A DNA stretch of 64,000 bases. Source: an uncultured Pelagibacteraceae bacterium (lineage in GTDB: Bacteria > Pseudomonadota > Alphaproteobacteria > Pelagibacterales > Pelagibacteraceae). Positions 28,873 to 39,433 of this stretch are shown here, one piece after another. Numbering within the stretch: the first letter of the stretch is position 1; each line of letters begins with the position of its first letter. The DNA is taken from positions 59,260 to 123,259 of the forward strand of contig CACJQE010000002.1 in assembly GCA_902595465.1 (NCBI GenBank), in the 5' to 3' direction. A program made the position numbers and the translations under genes. Under the pieces are notes generated by a model. It did not search any database. It saw only the letters and a list, made by a program, of their open reading frames with translations, and was not told the origin of the DNA.

Positions 28873-29825
28873 TTAATTTGAGAAATAATATTATTAGTCT
28901 CCATCTGATAAAGTTTATATAATGTTTCAGCATCCTCTAAACTTACATCTTTAAATTTAATATTAGATCCTGGTGTTAATTGTACCAGTCGATCATAGTC
29001 AGCAGATATGACGGTTGCAATCTTCGGATATCCACCAATAGTCCCATGATCTGATAACATAATTATTGGATCTCCAGCAGATGTTATTTGAATTACACCT
29101 TTTACCAAACCTTCAGATTTTATATTAGGATCAACGATATTTTCAATTTTTGGACCTTCTAATCTCATACCCATCCTGTCTGAAAGTTTTGTAATTTTAA
29201 AACTTTCTTTAAAGAATTTATTTTGTGAAGACTCAGAAAAATAATCATAGTTTGTGCCTTTAATGACCCTTATATTTTCAATAGTGCTACCTAAATAATC
29301 AAGTTTTCTTTTGTTAAAAGAATTATTAATATCAATTATTTCAATTTCTAAATCTTTAGAAAATTTATTCCCGTTATTTGGTCCAATTTGAGCTTGTGTA
29401 TTTATTGAACAGCTTCCCCAATAATAATCAACACCAAAAGTTCCATTAATCGAAAAATATCCATAAACAGACTTGTTGGTTGAATGAATATCGACTTCAT
29501 CACCATTTTTTAACAAATAACATTGGTAGGAATTACCATCAATAACACCTTCTTTTGTTATAATTTTAAATGATACATTTCCAGAAATACAAAAAAAAAT
29601 ATCTTTTCCAAAATACTTCAAATGCGGGCCTTGATAAGCAAATTCTATTACAGGTGAATTGTAATCATTTTGTAGAAGTGAGTTTAACAATTGAAAATTT
29701 CTTTTATCCATTGCTCCACTAAAAGGAATACCAATATGGTATAAATTATTTCTTCCTAAGTCTTGATATGTGGTGTTGATACCAGCTCTTAAAATTTTAA
29801 AGTAGTTTCTATCTTTTGATTTCAT
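28869..29825 (-). CDS. pxpC: 5-oxoprolinase subunit C (KipA/biotin-dependent carboxyltransferase family)
   Basis: GINTTYQDLGRNNLYHIGIPFSGAMD; HGTIGGYPKIATV. Confidence 0.9.
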   Translation of the reverse strand: MKSKDRNYFKILRAGINTTYQDLGRNNLYHIGIPFSGAMDKRNFQLLNSLLQNDYNSPVIEFAYQGPHLKYFGKDIFFCISGNVSFKIITKEGVIDGNSYQCYLLKNGDEVDIHSTNKSVYGYFSINGTFGVDYYWGSCSINTQAQIGPNNGNKFSKDLEIEIIDINNSFNKRKLDYLGSTIENIRVIKGTNYDYFSESSQNKFFKESFKITKLSDRMGMRLEGPKIENIVDPNIKSEGLVKGVIQITSAGDPIIMLSDHGTIGGYPKIATVISADYDRLVQLTPGSNIKFKDVSLEDAETLYKLYQMETNNIISQIK

Positions 29826-30483
29826 TATATTGATCTAAAGTTATTCTATGAAATTTTATTGTATCACCTGGATTAACAAGATTAGGGTTTGATTGATTAG
29901 ATGTGTCGAAAATATTTTGTGGTGTATTTCCCAAAATATTCCATCCCCCAGGTGTTTCAAAAGTATATATGTTGCAAAATTGTTCCGTTATTCCAACTGA
30001 ACCTTTTGGAACTTTAACTCTTGGTGTTTCTAATCTTTTTAATCTCATATCCTTTTCAAGATCACCGAGAAAAGGCATGCCAGCCACAAATCCTGTCATA
30101 TAACAAAAGTAATTTTTGCTAAAAAATTTTTCTAGGATTATTTCTGATTTTAATTTTAATTTATTTTCAACTCTTTTAATATCTAATGCAAAATTATTAT
30201 CACAACACACAGGAATTTCGATTAAGTTTTTTTCTAATTTATTGTTTTCTTTAATCTCTATATTTTCAATTTTTTTTTTTAAAGATAAGAAAGAATGTAT
30301 ATTTAAATCATATGAAATTATTAATTTATTATAAGATGGAGTTAAGTTTGTAATACCTTTTAAATTTAATTTTTTTATATGGTAAAAATATTTGATAACA
30401 TTTGAATTAATTTCTTGATTTACATCATTTCCAAAATCGCAATACAAAGCTGCGTCACCAAGATTTAATATATTTTTTATCAT
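29809..30483 (-). CDS. pxpB: 5-oxoprolinase subunit B (KipI family)
   Basis: GFVAGMPFLGDL; TPRVKVPKGSVGI; TPGGWNILG. Confidence 0.9.
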   Translation of the reverse strand: MIKNILNLGDAALYCDFGNDVNQEINSNVIKYFYHIKKLNLKGITNLTPSYNKLIISYDLNIHSFLSLKKKIENIEIKENNKLEKNLIEIPVCCDNNFALDIKRVENKLKLKSEIILEKFFSKNYFCYMTGFVAGMPFLGDLEKDMRLKRLETPRVKVPKGSVGITEQFCNIYTFETPGGWNILGNTPQNIFDTSNQSNPNLVNPGDTIKFHRITLDQYNEIKR

Positions 30484-30510
30484 AACATGTTATACTTATG
30501 ATTTATTAGT

Positions 30511-31284
30511 ATGGAAATTAATATCAATTGTGATTTAGGTGAAAAATCACAGCATCATTCAGATGAAAATGATCCAAAATTACTGGAAATTGTCAATTCA
30601 GCTAATGTTGCTTGTGGTTATCATGCTGGTGATGAAGATAGCATGAACCAAGTTGTAAAAATTTGTAAGAAAAACGGTGTGAGCATAGGTGCGCATCCAT
30701 CATTTAATGATCCAGAAAACTTTGGACGTAAAAGACTAAATTTATCGTCAGATGAAATAAATAAATTATTAATTGATCAGTATGAAATTTTACAAAATAT
30801 AGCTGAAAAACATGGTGAAATCGTTACACATATTAAACCACATGGTGCATTAAATAATATGGCTTGCGAGGATATTGAGCTTGCAACTATCATTGCAAAA
30901 TCAATCTGCAATTTTAATAAAGATTTAATCTATTTGGTACCGACAGGTTCAAAAATGGAAGAGGCTGCAAAGAAATTTGATATGAGGATAGCATGTGAAA
31001 TTTTTGCCGATAGAAATTATGAAGATAATGGAAATTTAGTGTCTAGAAAAGAGCCTCATGCACTTATTACAGATCCAGATAAAGCAAAAAGTCACGTTTT
31101 AAGCATGGTTCAGAACCAGGCCATTAATTGTCACAGCGGAAAGCAAATACCTTGTGAAATAGACTCTGTATGCATACATGGAGATAATGAAAGTTCACTA
31201 TCTACAGCTATATCTATAAAAAATAATTTAATAGATAATGGCTTAGAGCTAAAAACACTAACTAACTTAAGGAAATTTAAATAA
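30511..31284 (+). CDS. pxpA: 5-oxoprolinase subunit A (LamB/YcsF)
   Basis: INCDLGE; ANVACGYHAGD; GAHPSFND. Confidence 0.92.
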   Translation: MEININCDLGEKSQHHSDENDPKLLEIVNSANVACGYHAGDEDSMNQVVKICKKNGVSIGAHPSFNDPENFGRKRLNLSSDEINKLLIDQYEILQNIAEKHGEIVTHIKPHGALNNMACEDIELATIIAKSICNFNKDLIYLVPTGSKMEEAAKKFDMRIACEIFADRNYEDNGNLVSRKEPHALITDPDKAKSHVLSMVQNQAINCHSGKQIPCEIDSVCIHGDNESSLSTAISIKNNLIDNGLELKTLTNLRKFK

Positions 31285-31769
31285 TGATAAAAAAAATAAT
31301 TTTTTCAATGTCCTTTTTAATTTTTTTAGCAGAAACATCTTTTGCTGCTGGTTCAAGTGACTCGAGCTCAAAGGAAACGTTATATGATAAAGCTGTACAA
31401 CAAATAAAAATGGCAAAAAAATTAGAAAAAAAAGGTAAAACCGAGAAAGCGATTAAAAGATACGAAAGAGCAATTAAATTTTTGGTAAAGTCAAATAAGA
31501 TGAAACCAAATAAAGCAGATACTTTAAACTATCTTGGATTTGCAACAAGAAAAATTGGTGATTTTGAAAATGGTGAGAAATATTATCTTCAAGGTTTAGC
31601 GATTGAGCCAAATCACATAGGAATTAACGAATATTTAGGTGAATTATATGTTGCAACCAATAGAATGAATTTAGCAAAAGAAAGATTGAGTGTTCTAGAG
31701 GGATGTAATTGTGAAGAATACAATCAGCTAAAAGGTGTTATAGACGGATCTAAAAAATCAAAATACTAG
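31284..31769 (+). CDS. TPR-repeat exported protein
   Basis: Signal peptide plus TPR motifs. Confidence 0.75.
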   Translation: MIKKIIFSMSFLIFLAETSFAAGSSDSSSKETLYDKAVQQIKMAKKLEKKGKTEKAIKRYERAIKFLVKSNKMKPNKADTLNYLGFATRKIGDFENGEKYYLQGLAIEPNHIGINEYLGELYVATNRMNLAKERLSVLEGCNCEEYNQLKGVIDGSKKSKY

Positions 31770-33076
31770 TTTATATTTTTTATCATTTGCTCAGGCATCC
31801 AAAGAGCAATTTCTGGAAATATCACAACCAAGATAACAGCAAAAATCATTAGCAAGAAGAGTGGAAACGCACTTCTTGCTATATAACCCATATCTTTATT
31901 AGCCATACCCTGAAGAACAAAAAGATTAAAACCAACCGGCGGCGTGATCTGAGCCATTTCGACAACAATAACTAGAAAAACACCAAACCAAATCATATCA
32001 AAACCTGCTTGTCTAATCATTGGTTCAATTATAGCCATTGTTAAAACTACAGCAGAGATACCATCAAGAAACATTCCAAGAATTATATAAAAGATCATTA
32101 AAACAAAAATTAAAACATAAGGAGAAAGTTCCATTCCTTCAATCCATAGAGCAAGATTTCTTGGCAATCCTGTAAAACCCATTGCCAAAGATAAAAAAGT
32201 GGCTCCAGCTAATATAAAAGCTATCATGCAAGAAGTTTTAGTAGCACCCAAGAGAGACTCTTTAAATGTTCTTAAAGACAAACTCTTTTGAAAGTATGAT
32301 AAAATTAATGCACCTACTACACCCAAAGAAGCCGCTTCAGTTGCGGTTGCTATACCAGTATAAATTGAGCCAATAACTGAAACTATTAATAATATTACAG
32401 GTATCAGTTTTCCTGATTTCCTTACCTTTTCCATAAGTGAGAAGTCTTGTTTAAAAGCAGGCATGGATTTTTTATTTATTAACGACCAAATCATTACATA
32501 TGTCATAAAAATCAACGCAATCATTATTCCTGGTACAATTCCTGCAATAAATAGTTTTGCTATCGACTCTTGGACAGTCACACCATAAATAATTAAAATA
32601 ATTGAAGGTGGAATTAGAAGACCCAGCGTTCCTGATCCAGCTAAACTTCCAAGCAAAATACTTTCTGGATATTTTCTTTTTCTTAGTTCTGGAATAGACA
32701 TTTTTCCTACTGTGGCTACAGTTGCTGCAGAAGATCCTGAAATAGCTGCAAATAAAGCACATCCAACTACATTAACATGCACTAAGCCACCGGGTAGTTT
32801 TTGCATCCATGGGGATAATCCTTCAAATAAATTTTCAGATAACTTCGTCCGAAATAAAATTTCACCCATCCAAACAAATAAAGGAAGTGCAGTTAAAGTC
32901 CATGAAGATGAAGCTCCCCAAATTGTTGTTGCCATCGCATCACCAACTGGCCTTGTGGTGAACAGCATCATTCCTATTGATGAAACTCCAACCATACTTA
33001 TAGCAACCCAAATTCCCGAGCCTAAAAATATCAAGAGAACACTTATGAAAAATATAGTAAGTAAAATTTCAGTCAT
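31766..33076 (-). CDS. dctM: TRAP transporter large permease
   Basis: 12-TM; GILIPPSI-like LGLLIPPSIILIIYG. Confidence 0.93.
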   Translation of the reverse strand: MTEILLTIFFISVLLIFLGSGIWVAISMVGVSSIGMMLFTTRPVGDAMATTIWGASSSWTLTALPLFVWMGEILFRTKLSENLFEGLSPWMQKLPGGLVHVNVVGCALFAAISGSSAATVATVGKMSIPELRKRKYPESILLGSLAGSGTLGLLIPPSIILIIYGVTVQESIAKLFIAGIVPGIMIALIFMTYVMIWSLINKKSMPAFKQDFSLMEKVRKSGKLIPVILLIVSVIGSIYTGIATATEAASLGVVGALILSYFQKSLSLRTFKESLLGATKTSCMIAFILAGATFLSLAMGFTGLPRNLALWIEGMELSPYVLIFVLMIFYIILGMFLDGISAVVLTMAIIEPMIRQAGFDMIWFGVFLVIVVEMAQITPPVGFNLFVLQGMANKDMGYIARSAFPLFLLMIFAVILVVIFPEIALWMPEQMIKNIN

Positions 33077-33560
33077 TTTTTTTTGTTTGTATTTTCAAAA
33101 CTAATTGATGAGATACACATATGAAAAATATTAATGATCCTAAAGCAACACTAGTTTGTGGTATCCAAATTAAAATTTCGTCAGCTCCTTCACTTCTCTC
33201 TTGAAATTCATAAGATATTTTAAGCATTTTTAAAAAGTAAAAAGCTAGATAACCAGAAAAAATAGTTGCAACTATCAAACTCCATAATTCCAAAAATCTC
33301 TTTTTAATCCCAGTAGCTTTTTCTAAAAATAAAGTAATTCTAATGTGACCACCTTCTACAAAAGTATAAGATAAAGCAAAAAAAGATGAGGCAGCCATAC
33401 AATATCCAGAATATTCAGCTAGACCTCTTATATAAAAACCAAATATTCTTGATGAAATTCCAATTAAAATAAAAACTGCAACCAAAATAAGAAAGAATGC
33501 AGCGATATAGCCTGAGTAACTATAAAGATTATTTAAAAATTTATTGACTTTAGTAAACAT
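33069..33560 (-). CDS. dctQ: TRAP transporter small permease
   Basis: 4-TM DctQ-like; overlaps dctM. Confidence 0.85.
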   Translation of the reverse strand: MFTKVNKFLNNLYSYSGYIAAFFLILVAVFILIGISSRIFGFYIRGLAEYSGYCMAASSFFALSYTFVEGGHIRITLFLEKATGIKKRFLELWSLIVATIFSGYLAFYFLKMLKISYEFQERSEGADEILIWIPQTSVALGSLIFFICVSHQLVLKIQTKKND

Positions 33561-33562
33561 AT

Positions 33563-33589
33563 AAAAAGGCCGTTTAATACGGCCTTTTT
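33563..33589 (-). terminator. Hairpin between dctP and dctQM
   Basis: AAAAAGGCCG-TTTAATA-CGGCCTTTTT. Confidence 0.75.
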
Positions 33590-33601
33590 AATTATAATGA
33601 T

Positions 33602-34573
33602 TTAATTATAAGCAGCAAGAACACTAGCACCTCTATCGCCAGCTTTTTTCTTCCATTCTTCTGCCATTGTAGCACCAACTTTTTTGAAATGACTTTCAAG
33701 GGCTGAATTTACTTTGCCTACTTTCATTCCAGCATCAGCTAAAGCTTTTTTATCAGCAACATTTCCTTTTTTTGAAAGTGCCCAACCTTTTTTCTCAGCA
33801 ACTGCTGCCTCTTCCATAATCATTTTTTGTGTAGCTTTATCTAATTTATTCCAGGAACCTCTGTGAGCTACAATCATATTTTTTGGAAACCAAGCTGCAA
33901 TATCATAAAAATACTTTACTCCATTTTCCCAAATTTTACTGTTCTTACCAGTGGTTGGTGATGTAATCATACTTTCAACCGCACCAGTTGAGAATGCTTG
34001 GCTTATTTCAGCTGCTTCTATTTTTGTAGGAGCCATACCTGTCAACTCGGCCATTCTAATAGTTGCAGAATTATATGCTCTAAATTTTAAACCTTTTAAA
34101 TCAGCAACACTATTAATTTCCTTTTTACTATAAAGACCTTGCGCAGGCCATGGTACAGCATATAAAAATACAAGACCTTTTTGATCTAGACCTTTAATTA
34201 TTGCAGGCTTAGATGCTTGATAAAGTTTCATAGCATCATCATAAGATGTCGCAAGAAATGGTTGTGAATCAATCTCTAATAACGGATCCTCTTTACCTAG
34301 GGCCGACATAAATCTCTCACCAATTTGAGCTTGTCCAGTTCTAACAGCCCTAAATATCTCTCCACCTTTAAATAGAGATCCACCTGGGTGTGTTACTATT
34401 GTTAATTTCCCCCCACTTTTTTCTGAAACATTTTTAGCAAATTCAGCTGCATTAGCAGAATGGAAGTTGCTTGCACCATATGCTAGTGCCATATCCCATT
34501 TTTCTGCGGCAAAAGCATTAGCAGTTAAAAGAACAGAAAATAAAACAGAGAGCAAAATTTTTAAAAGTTTCAT
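33602..34573 (-). CDS. dctP: TRAP transporter substrate-binding protein
   Basis: Signal peptide; DLKGLKFRAYNSATIRM. Confidence 0.93.
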   Translation of the reverse strand: MKLLKILLSVLFSVLLTANAFAAEKWDMALAYGASNFHSANAAEFAKNVSEKSGGKLTIVTHPGGSLFKGGEIFRAVRTGQAQIGERFMSALGKEDPLLEIDSQPFLATSYDDAMKLYQASKPAIIKGLDQKGLVFLYAVPWPAQGLYSKKEINSVADLKGLKFRAYNSATIRMAELTGMAPTKIEAAEISQAFSTGAVESMITSPTTGKNSKIWENGVKYFYDIAAWFPKNMIVAHRGSWNKLDKATQKMIMEEAAVAEKKGWALSKKGNVADKKALADAGMKVGKVNSALESHFKKVGATMAEEWKKKAGDRGASVLAAYN

Positions 34574-34685
34574 AAATCCTCCATATTTCTAAAAAACATA
34601 TCTCATTATGTATTAAAACTTAAATCAATAAAAATTTTTGATGTTTTATTGAAAAATAATAAATAATTACTATTATAATAACATC

Positions 34686-35297
34686 TTGATCGAACAGTCA
34701 CTCATTTTACTGCAAATTATATTTATAGATATTATTCTTGCGGCAGATAATGCAATAATAATAGGATTAATAGCAGCTAATTTTGTACCAAAAAATAGAA
34801 AAAAAATAATATTCTGGGGAGTAGTTGGAGCGTTAGTTTTCAAAGTTATATTTGCAATATTTGCAACATATTTATTTAAGTTTTACTTCATTAAAATTCT
34901 TGGTGGATTACTTTTAATTTGGATTGTTAATGACTTAAGAAAAGATTTATTTGAAATTCAAAAAATTAAGTCTCCTAAAAAGAAATCTATGGAACCTTCA
35001 TTTATCAAAAGTATTTACAAAGTGTTATTTGCAGATATTACGATTAGTTTTGATAACGTTATTGGCGTTGTGGGTGCAGCCAAAGGTAATTTTGGTTTTA
35101 TGATTTTTGGCTTGGTATTATCAGTAGTTCTTACTGGAGCCTTAGCTACTTATTTAGCAAATTATATACAAAAACATTTATGGATAGCTTACATAGGTTT
35201 AGGCTTTATATTATTGGTTGCTATTCAATTAGTAATAGGTGGGCTAGTCGATTTAGAAATTTTAAATATTAATGAAAAATATATAAAGTATTTCTAA
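34686..35297 (+). CDS. TerC/YkoY-family membrane protein
   Basis: IDIILAADNAIIIGLIA; ADITISFDNVIGVVGAAKGN; TTG start. Confidence 0.88.
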   Translation: MIEQSLILLQIIFIDIILAADNAIIIGLIAANFVPKNRKKIIFWGVVGALVFKVIFAIFATYLFKFYFIKILGGLLLIWIVNDLRKDLFEIQKIKSPKKKSMEPSFIKSIYKVLFADITISFDNVIGVVGAAKGNFGFMIFGLVLSVVLTGALATYLANYIQKHLWIAYIGLGFILLVAIQLVIGGLVDLEILNINEKYIKYF

Positions 35298-35299
35298 TA

Positions 35300-35719
35300 T
35301 TACCAAGTTCCAGTATTTTCCATTGATGACCAGGGCTCTTTGGGAGGAAGATTTCCTTCCTGAAGTATTTCTATTGATATTTTATCTGGTGATTTCACAA
35401 ATGCCATATGACCATCTCTAGGTGGTCTATTAATTGTATAACCCATATCCATTAGTCTTTGACATATTTCGTATATATTTTTAACTCTATAAGCTAAGTG
35501 ACCAAAATTTCTAGATCCCTCTCCTAAATTGTCACCGTCCCAATTATAAGTTAGTTCAATTTCTGCATTATTGTCGTTTGGTGCAGCTAAAAAAATTAAT
35601 GTATATCTGCCTTTTTCATTTTCCATTCTTTTTGTCTCTTTTAAACCCAGTCCATCACAAAAAAATTTTAACGACTCCTGAATATTAGAAATTCTGATCA
35701 TTGTGTGTAAATATTTCAT
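35300..35719 (-). CDS. gloA: Lactoylglutathione lyase
   Basis: LHTMIRISNIQESLKFF; NFGHLAY. Confidence 0.85.
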   Translation of the reverse strand: MKYLHTMIRISNIQESLKFFCDGLGLKETKRMENEKGRYTLIFLAAPNDNNAEIELTYNWDGDNLGEGSRNFGHLAYRVKNIYEICQRLMDMGYTINRPPRDGHMAFVKSPDKISIEILQEGNLPPKEPWSSMENTGTW

Positions 35720-35739
35720 AGTAAAATTATAATTTATTT

Positions 35740-37311
35740 CTATTCTAGTTCAATAGTACTTGGTGGTTTAGAAGTCACATCATAAACTACTCTATTTATA
35801 CCTCGAATATTATTAACTATTTTATTCGATACCATTTGCATAAATGATTTATTAAATTGAAAATAATCCGCTGTCATCCCATCTTCAGATGTTATTGCTC
35901 TAAGCAAACATAAATATTCATAGGTTCTATTGTCTCCCATGACACCAACAGTTTTAACAGGCAGTAATGCAGCATAAGCCTGCCATATCTTATGATATAA
36001 ATTGTTTTCTCTTAATGCATTTACAAAATAATTATCTGCTTCTTTTAAAATTTTTATTTTTTCTTTAGTAATTATGCCTGGCATTCTAATTGCTAAACCA
36101 GGACCAGGAAAAGGATGTCTAGAAATAATTTCTTTACTTAAATTTAATTCTAGACCTAACATTCTAACTTCATCTTTAAATAAATACTTCAATGGCTCAA
36201 CCAATTTTAATTTCATTCTTTTCGGCAGACCACCTACATTATGATGAGACTTAATTTTTGACGTTTGACTTCCTGTTACAGATTTACTTTCAATTAAATC
36301 AGGGTATAGAGTTCCTTGAGCTAAAAATTTTACATTTTTTATTTTTTTTGCGTATTTTTCAAAAAGTTTGATAAATAAATTTCCAATAATTTTTCTTTTT
36401 TTTTCTGGATCTGTTACGTTTTTTAATTTGCTTATAAATAATTGTTCAGCATTTACATAAATTAAATTCAATTTAAATTTTTTTCTAAAAGTATTTACTA
36501 CTTGTTTTTCTTCGTTTTTTCTGAGCAGGCCAGTATTAACGAATATACAAGTTAGGTTTTTTCCAATCGCATTACTAATTAATTTTGCTACTACACTGCT
36601 ATCTACACCACCAGATAATGCACAAATTACTTTAGAATTTCCAACTTGTTCTTTAATTTGTTGAATAAGTTTGGATTTTTGATTTTTTGATGTCCAATTT
36701 TTTTTAATTTTACAAATTTTAATTACAAAGTTTTTTAATATTACTTTGCCTTTAACTGTATGGGAAACTTCTGGATGAAACTGTATGCCATATATTTTTT
36801 TTTTTACATTTTCTATCATACATAATTTCGAATTTGAGGATTTTGCTATAACTTTAAAACCTTTAGGTAATTTAATTACCTCATCTCCATGGCTCATCCA
36901 TACATTGGTGGATTTTTTTGAAAAGAAATTTTCGGTTAAAGCGCTTTTTTTTAATTTTGTAACTTTTGCTAACCCAAATTCTCTTGATTTTGCTCGTTTT
37001 ACTTTACCTCCTAATTCTTTAGAGATTATCTGATGGCCAAAACAAATACCTAAAATTGGAATATTTAAACTTAATATAATTCTATTGAATTTAACTTTTT
37101 TATTTTGATAAACATTTAAGGGACCACCAGATAAAATGATGCCTTTCACATTTTTTTCATTTTTGTAGTTTTTAAGTTTGTTGTGACTTATAATTTCACA
37201 AAAAACATTTAATTCCCTTACTTTTCTTGCAATTAATTGTGTAAACTGAGACCCAAAATCGATTATTAAAATTTTATCTAGATTATTTTCAAGACGCATC
37301 TTTTTTTTCAA
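35740..37311 (-). CDS. guaA: GMP synthase (glutamine-hydrolysing)
   Basis: [28 protein letters not shown]. Confidence 0.97.
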   Translation of the reverse strand: MKKKMRLENNLDKILIIDFGSQFTQLIARKVRELNVFCEIISHNKLKNYKNEKNVKGIILSGGPLNVYQNKKVKFNRIILSLNIPILGICFGHQIISKELGGKVKRAKSREFGLAKVTKLKKSALTENFFSKKSTNVWMSHGDEVIKLPKGFKVIAKSSNSKLCMIENVKKKIYGIQFHPEVSHTVKGKVILKNFVIKICKIKKNWTSKNQKSKLIQQIKEQVGNSKVICALSGGVDSSVVAKLISNAIGKNLTCIFVNTGLLRKNEEKQVVNTFRKKFKLNLIYVNAEQLFISKLKNVTDPEKKRKIIGNLFIKLFEKYAKKIKNVKFLAQGTLYPDLIESKSVTGSQTSKIKSHHNVGGLPKRMKLKLVEPLKYLFKDEVRMLGLELNLSKEIISRHPFPGPGLAIRMPGIITKEKIKILKEADNYFVNALRENNLYHKIWQAYAALLPVKTVGVMGDNRTYEYLCLLRAITSEDGMTADYFQFNKSFMQMVSNKIVNNIRGINRVVYDVTSKPPSTIELE

Positions 37312-37723
37312 ACTCTTTTAGCCGTTTGTTTATAGATGCGATTTTATCACAAAGGTTCGAGCATATTTTCTTAAAATCTTCTCTAAGTTCCTCTGCTTTA
37401 GAAAAATTAGATCTTTCTAACTCAATATCTATTAATAGATACATTGCCTCTTCGTTGTTTGGCTCGAGTAGTAAAACTGTATTTATATTTTTTTCCAGTT
37501 CTGATTTGTTTTCTTCATTTTTAAATATTTTTGCTAAATATAGATATGACTTTGAGTCTTTGGGATTGTATACAATATTTCTTTGAAATAAAAATTTTGA
37601 ATCTTCATATTTTTCATTTTCATAAAGACTTTTTGCTTCATCAAAAAAATTAACTTTCTCCGCGTTAACATTAAAAATTAAAGTAAAAAGTAAAATTTTT
37701 GCTAAAGTAATTTTTTTTATCAT
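37289..37723 (-). CDS. TPR-like exported protein
   Basis: Signal peptide; TPR-like repeats; between guaB and guaA. Confidence 0.65.
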   Translation of the reverse strand: MIKKITLAKILLFTLIFNVNAEKVNFFDEAKSLYENEKYEDSKFLFQRNIVYNPKDSKSYLYLAKIFKNEENKSELEKNINTVLLLEPNNEEAMYLLIDIELERSNFSKAEELREDFKKICSNLCDKIASINKRLKEFEKKDAS

Positions 37724-38784
37724 CTTTTTATTTCGTCAATATTATGTACCATACTTTCATAAAAACCTGCTTTAGTAATTTTGACAAATTTTGGTTTTTT
37801 TCTGAGATCTTTAATTCTTTTTGCACCTAAGTATCCCATTGATGATTTTAAACCCCCTACTAGTTGGTAGATTATTTTTTCAACTGTGCCTTTGTATTTA
37901 ACAAAACCTTCAACACCTTCTGCTACATATTTTGAAGTATCTTTTTGTTTTGATTGAAAATATCTATCTGCTGATCCTTTATTCATTGCTCCAATAGATC
38001 CCATGCCTCTAAAACTTTTAAATAATTTACCACCTCTTTTAATAATTCTTCCTGGAGCCTGATCTGTTCCTGCAAATAATGATCCAATCATTACCGCATC
38101 TGCTCCTGCTGCAAGTGCTTTTGCAATATCCCCAGAAAATTTGATACCTCCATCAGCTATTAATGTTGTTTTACTTTTGCCCATACCTTTTTTTACATCT
38201 AAAATTGCACTTAACTGTGGAACTCCTATCCCCGCAACTAATCTTGTAGTGCATATAGATCCTGGTCCAATTCCAACTTTTATAATATCTACTCCTTGCT
38301 TAATCAGAAATTTAGCTGCTTCTGCTGTAGCAATATTACCTGCACATAAAGCTGTTTTGGTTGGTTTAATTTTTTTAATTTTTTTTATTATTTCAGCTAC
38401 TTTTTTTGTGTGACCATGAGCTGTATCAACAACAATTAAATCGATATTTTCTTTTAAAATCTTTTGAGCTCTTATGTGTTCGTTTAAACTTGCACCAACA
38501 GCTGCACCAACTAACATTTTTTTTGCTTTTACTTTTCTTATTTCTTTTATCTGATCATTTATTGATAAATTTCTATGTATAACACCTATTCCACCCTTTT
38601 TACCGATTGAAATAGCCATGTTAGACTCTGTTACAGTATCCATTGCTGAAGTTAGAAGGGGTATAGAAATATTTAAGTGTTTTGATAATTTAACTTCAGT
38701 CTTTACTTCTGAAGGTAAAATTTCAGAATAATTTGGTGCTAAGGTTACATCATCGAAAGTGAGCGCTTCTTTGATAGGATCCAT
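37720..38784 (-). CDS. guaB: IMP dehydrogenase lacking the CBS (Bateman) insert
   Basis: GIGPGSICTTR; MIGSLFAGTDQAPG; RGMGSIGAM; only 354 aa. Confidence 0.95.
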   Translation of the reverse strand: MDPIKEALTFDDVTLAPNYSEILPSEVKTEVKLSKHLNISIPLLTSAMDTVTESNMAISIGKKGGIGVIHRNLSINDQIKEIRKVKAKKMLVGAAVGASLNEHIRAQKILKENIDLIVVDTAHGHTKKVAEIIKKIKKIKPTKTALCAGNIATAEAAKFLIKQGVDIIKVGIGPGSICTTRLVAGIGVPQLSAILDVKKGMGKSKTTLIADGGIKFSGDIAKALAAGADAVMIGSLFAGTDQAPGRIIKRGGKLFKSFRGMGSIGAMNKGSADRYFQSKQKDTSKYVAEGVEGFVKYKGTVEKIIYQLVGGLKSSMGYLGAKRIKDLRKKPKFVKITKAGFYESMVHNIDEIKR

Positions 38785-38821
38785 GTCCTTATATAAACGA
38801 TTCTTAAAAAAATGAAAGTAT

Positions 38822-39433
38822 CTATCTTAAATTTTTGCAGATTAAGAAACTTTCTTTAGAGTCTTTTCTACTTGCTGGAGGCTTATAGACATTAAATTTT
38901 ACAAAATTTTTTTTTGAAAATGCAATTATCTCATTAAATGAAGTTCCCATAAATAATTTTGAGACAAAATAGCCATTTGACTTCATCATTTTTGTAGCGA
39001 AATCCAAAGCTTCTAAAACTAATTCTCCAGTTACCATAGAGTCTAGGTTTTTGTTTCCTGTAGTATTGACTGCCATATCTGAAATAATTAGGTCAATTTT
39101 TCCATCAAAATAATTATTAATTTTATTTTGTTGCTCAGTATCCGTAAAATCTCCTTTTAAAATTTTTACATTCTTTATTTCTTCTATTTCTTTTAAATCT
39201 ATTGCTAAATGTTTATTACATTTTAAATTACTTGATATATATTGAGACCAACTTCCAGGAGCAGCTCCAAGATCTATTACTGATATATTATTTTTTAAAA
39301 ATTTAAATTTTTCGTTAATTTCCTTTAATTTATAAACGGCTCTTGATCTATATCCTTCAACTTTTGATTGTCTAACATAAATATCTCTTCTCTGCTTATT
39401 AATCCAATTTTTTGAGATTTTATTTTTTTTCAA
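38822..39433 (-). CDS. rlmE: 23S rRNA (uridine-2'-O)-methyltransferase
   Basis: FtsJ motifs VIDLGAAPGSWSQ; DMAVNTTGN. Confidence 0.9.
   Translation of the reverse strand: MKKNKISKNWINKQRRDIYVRQSKVEGYRSRAVYKLKEINEKFKFLKNNISVIDLGAAPGSWSQYISSNLKCNKHLAIDLKEIEEIKNVKILKGDFTDTEQQNKINNYFDGKIDLIISDMAVNTTGNKNLDSMVTGELVLEALDFATKMMKSNGYFVSKLFMGTSFNEIIAFSKKNFVKFNVYKPPASRKDSKESFLICKNLR

Noticed and set aside
32712-33104. 130-aa plus-strand ORF antisense to dctM
   Set aside because: Fully overlaps a strongly supported TRAP permease gene.
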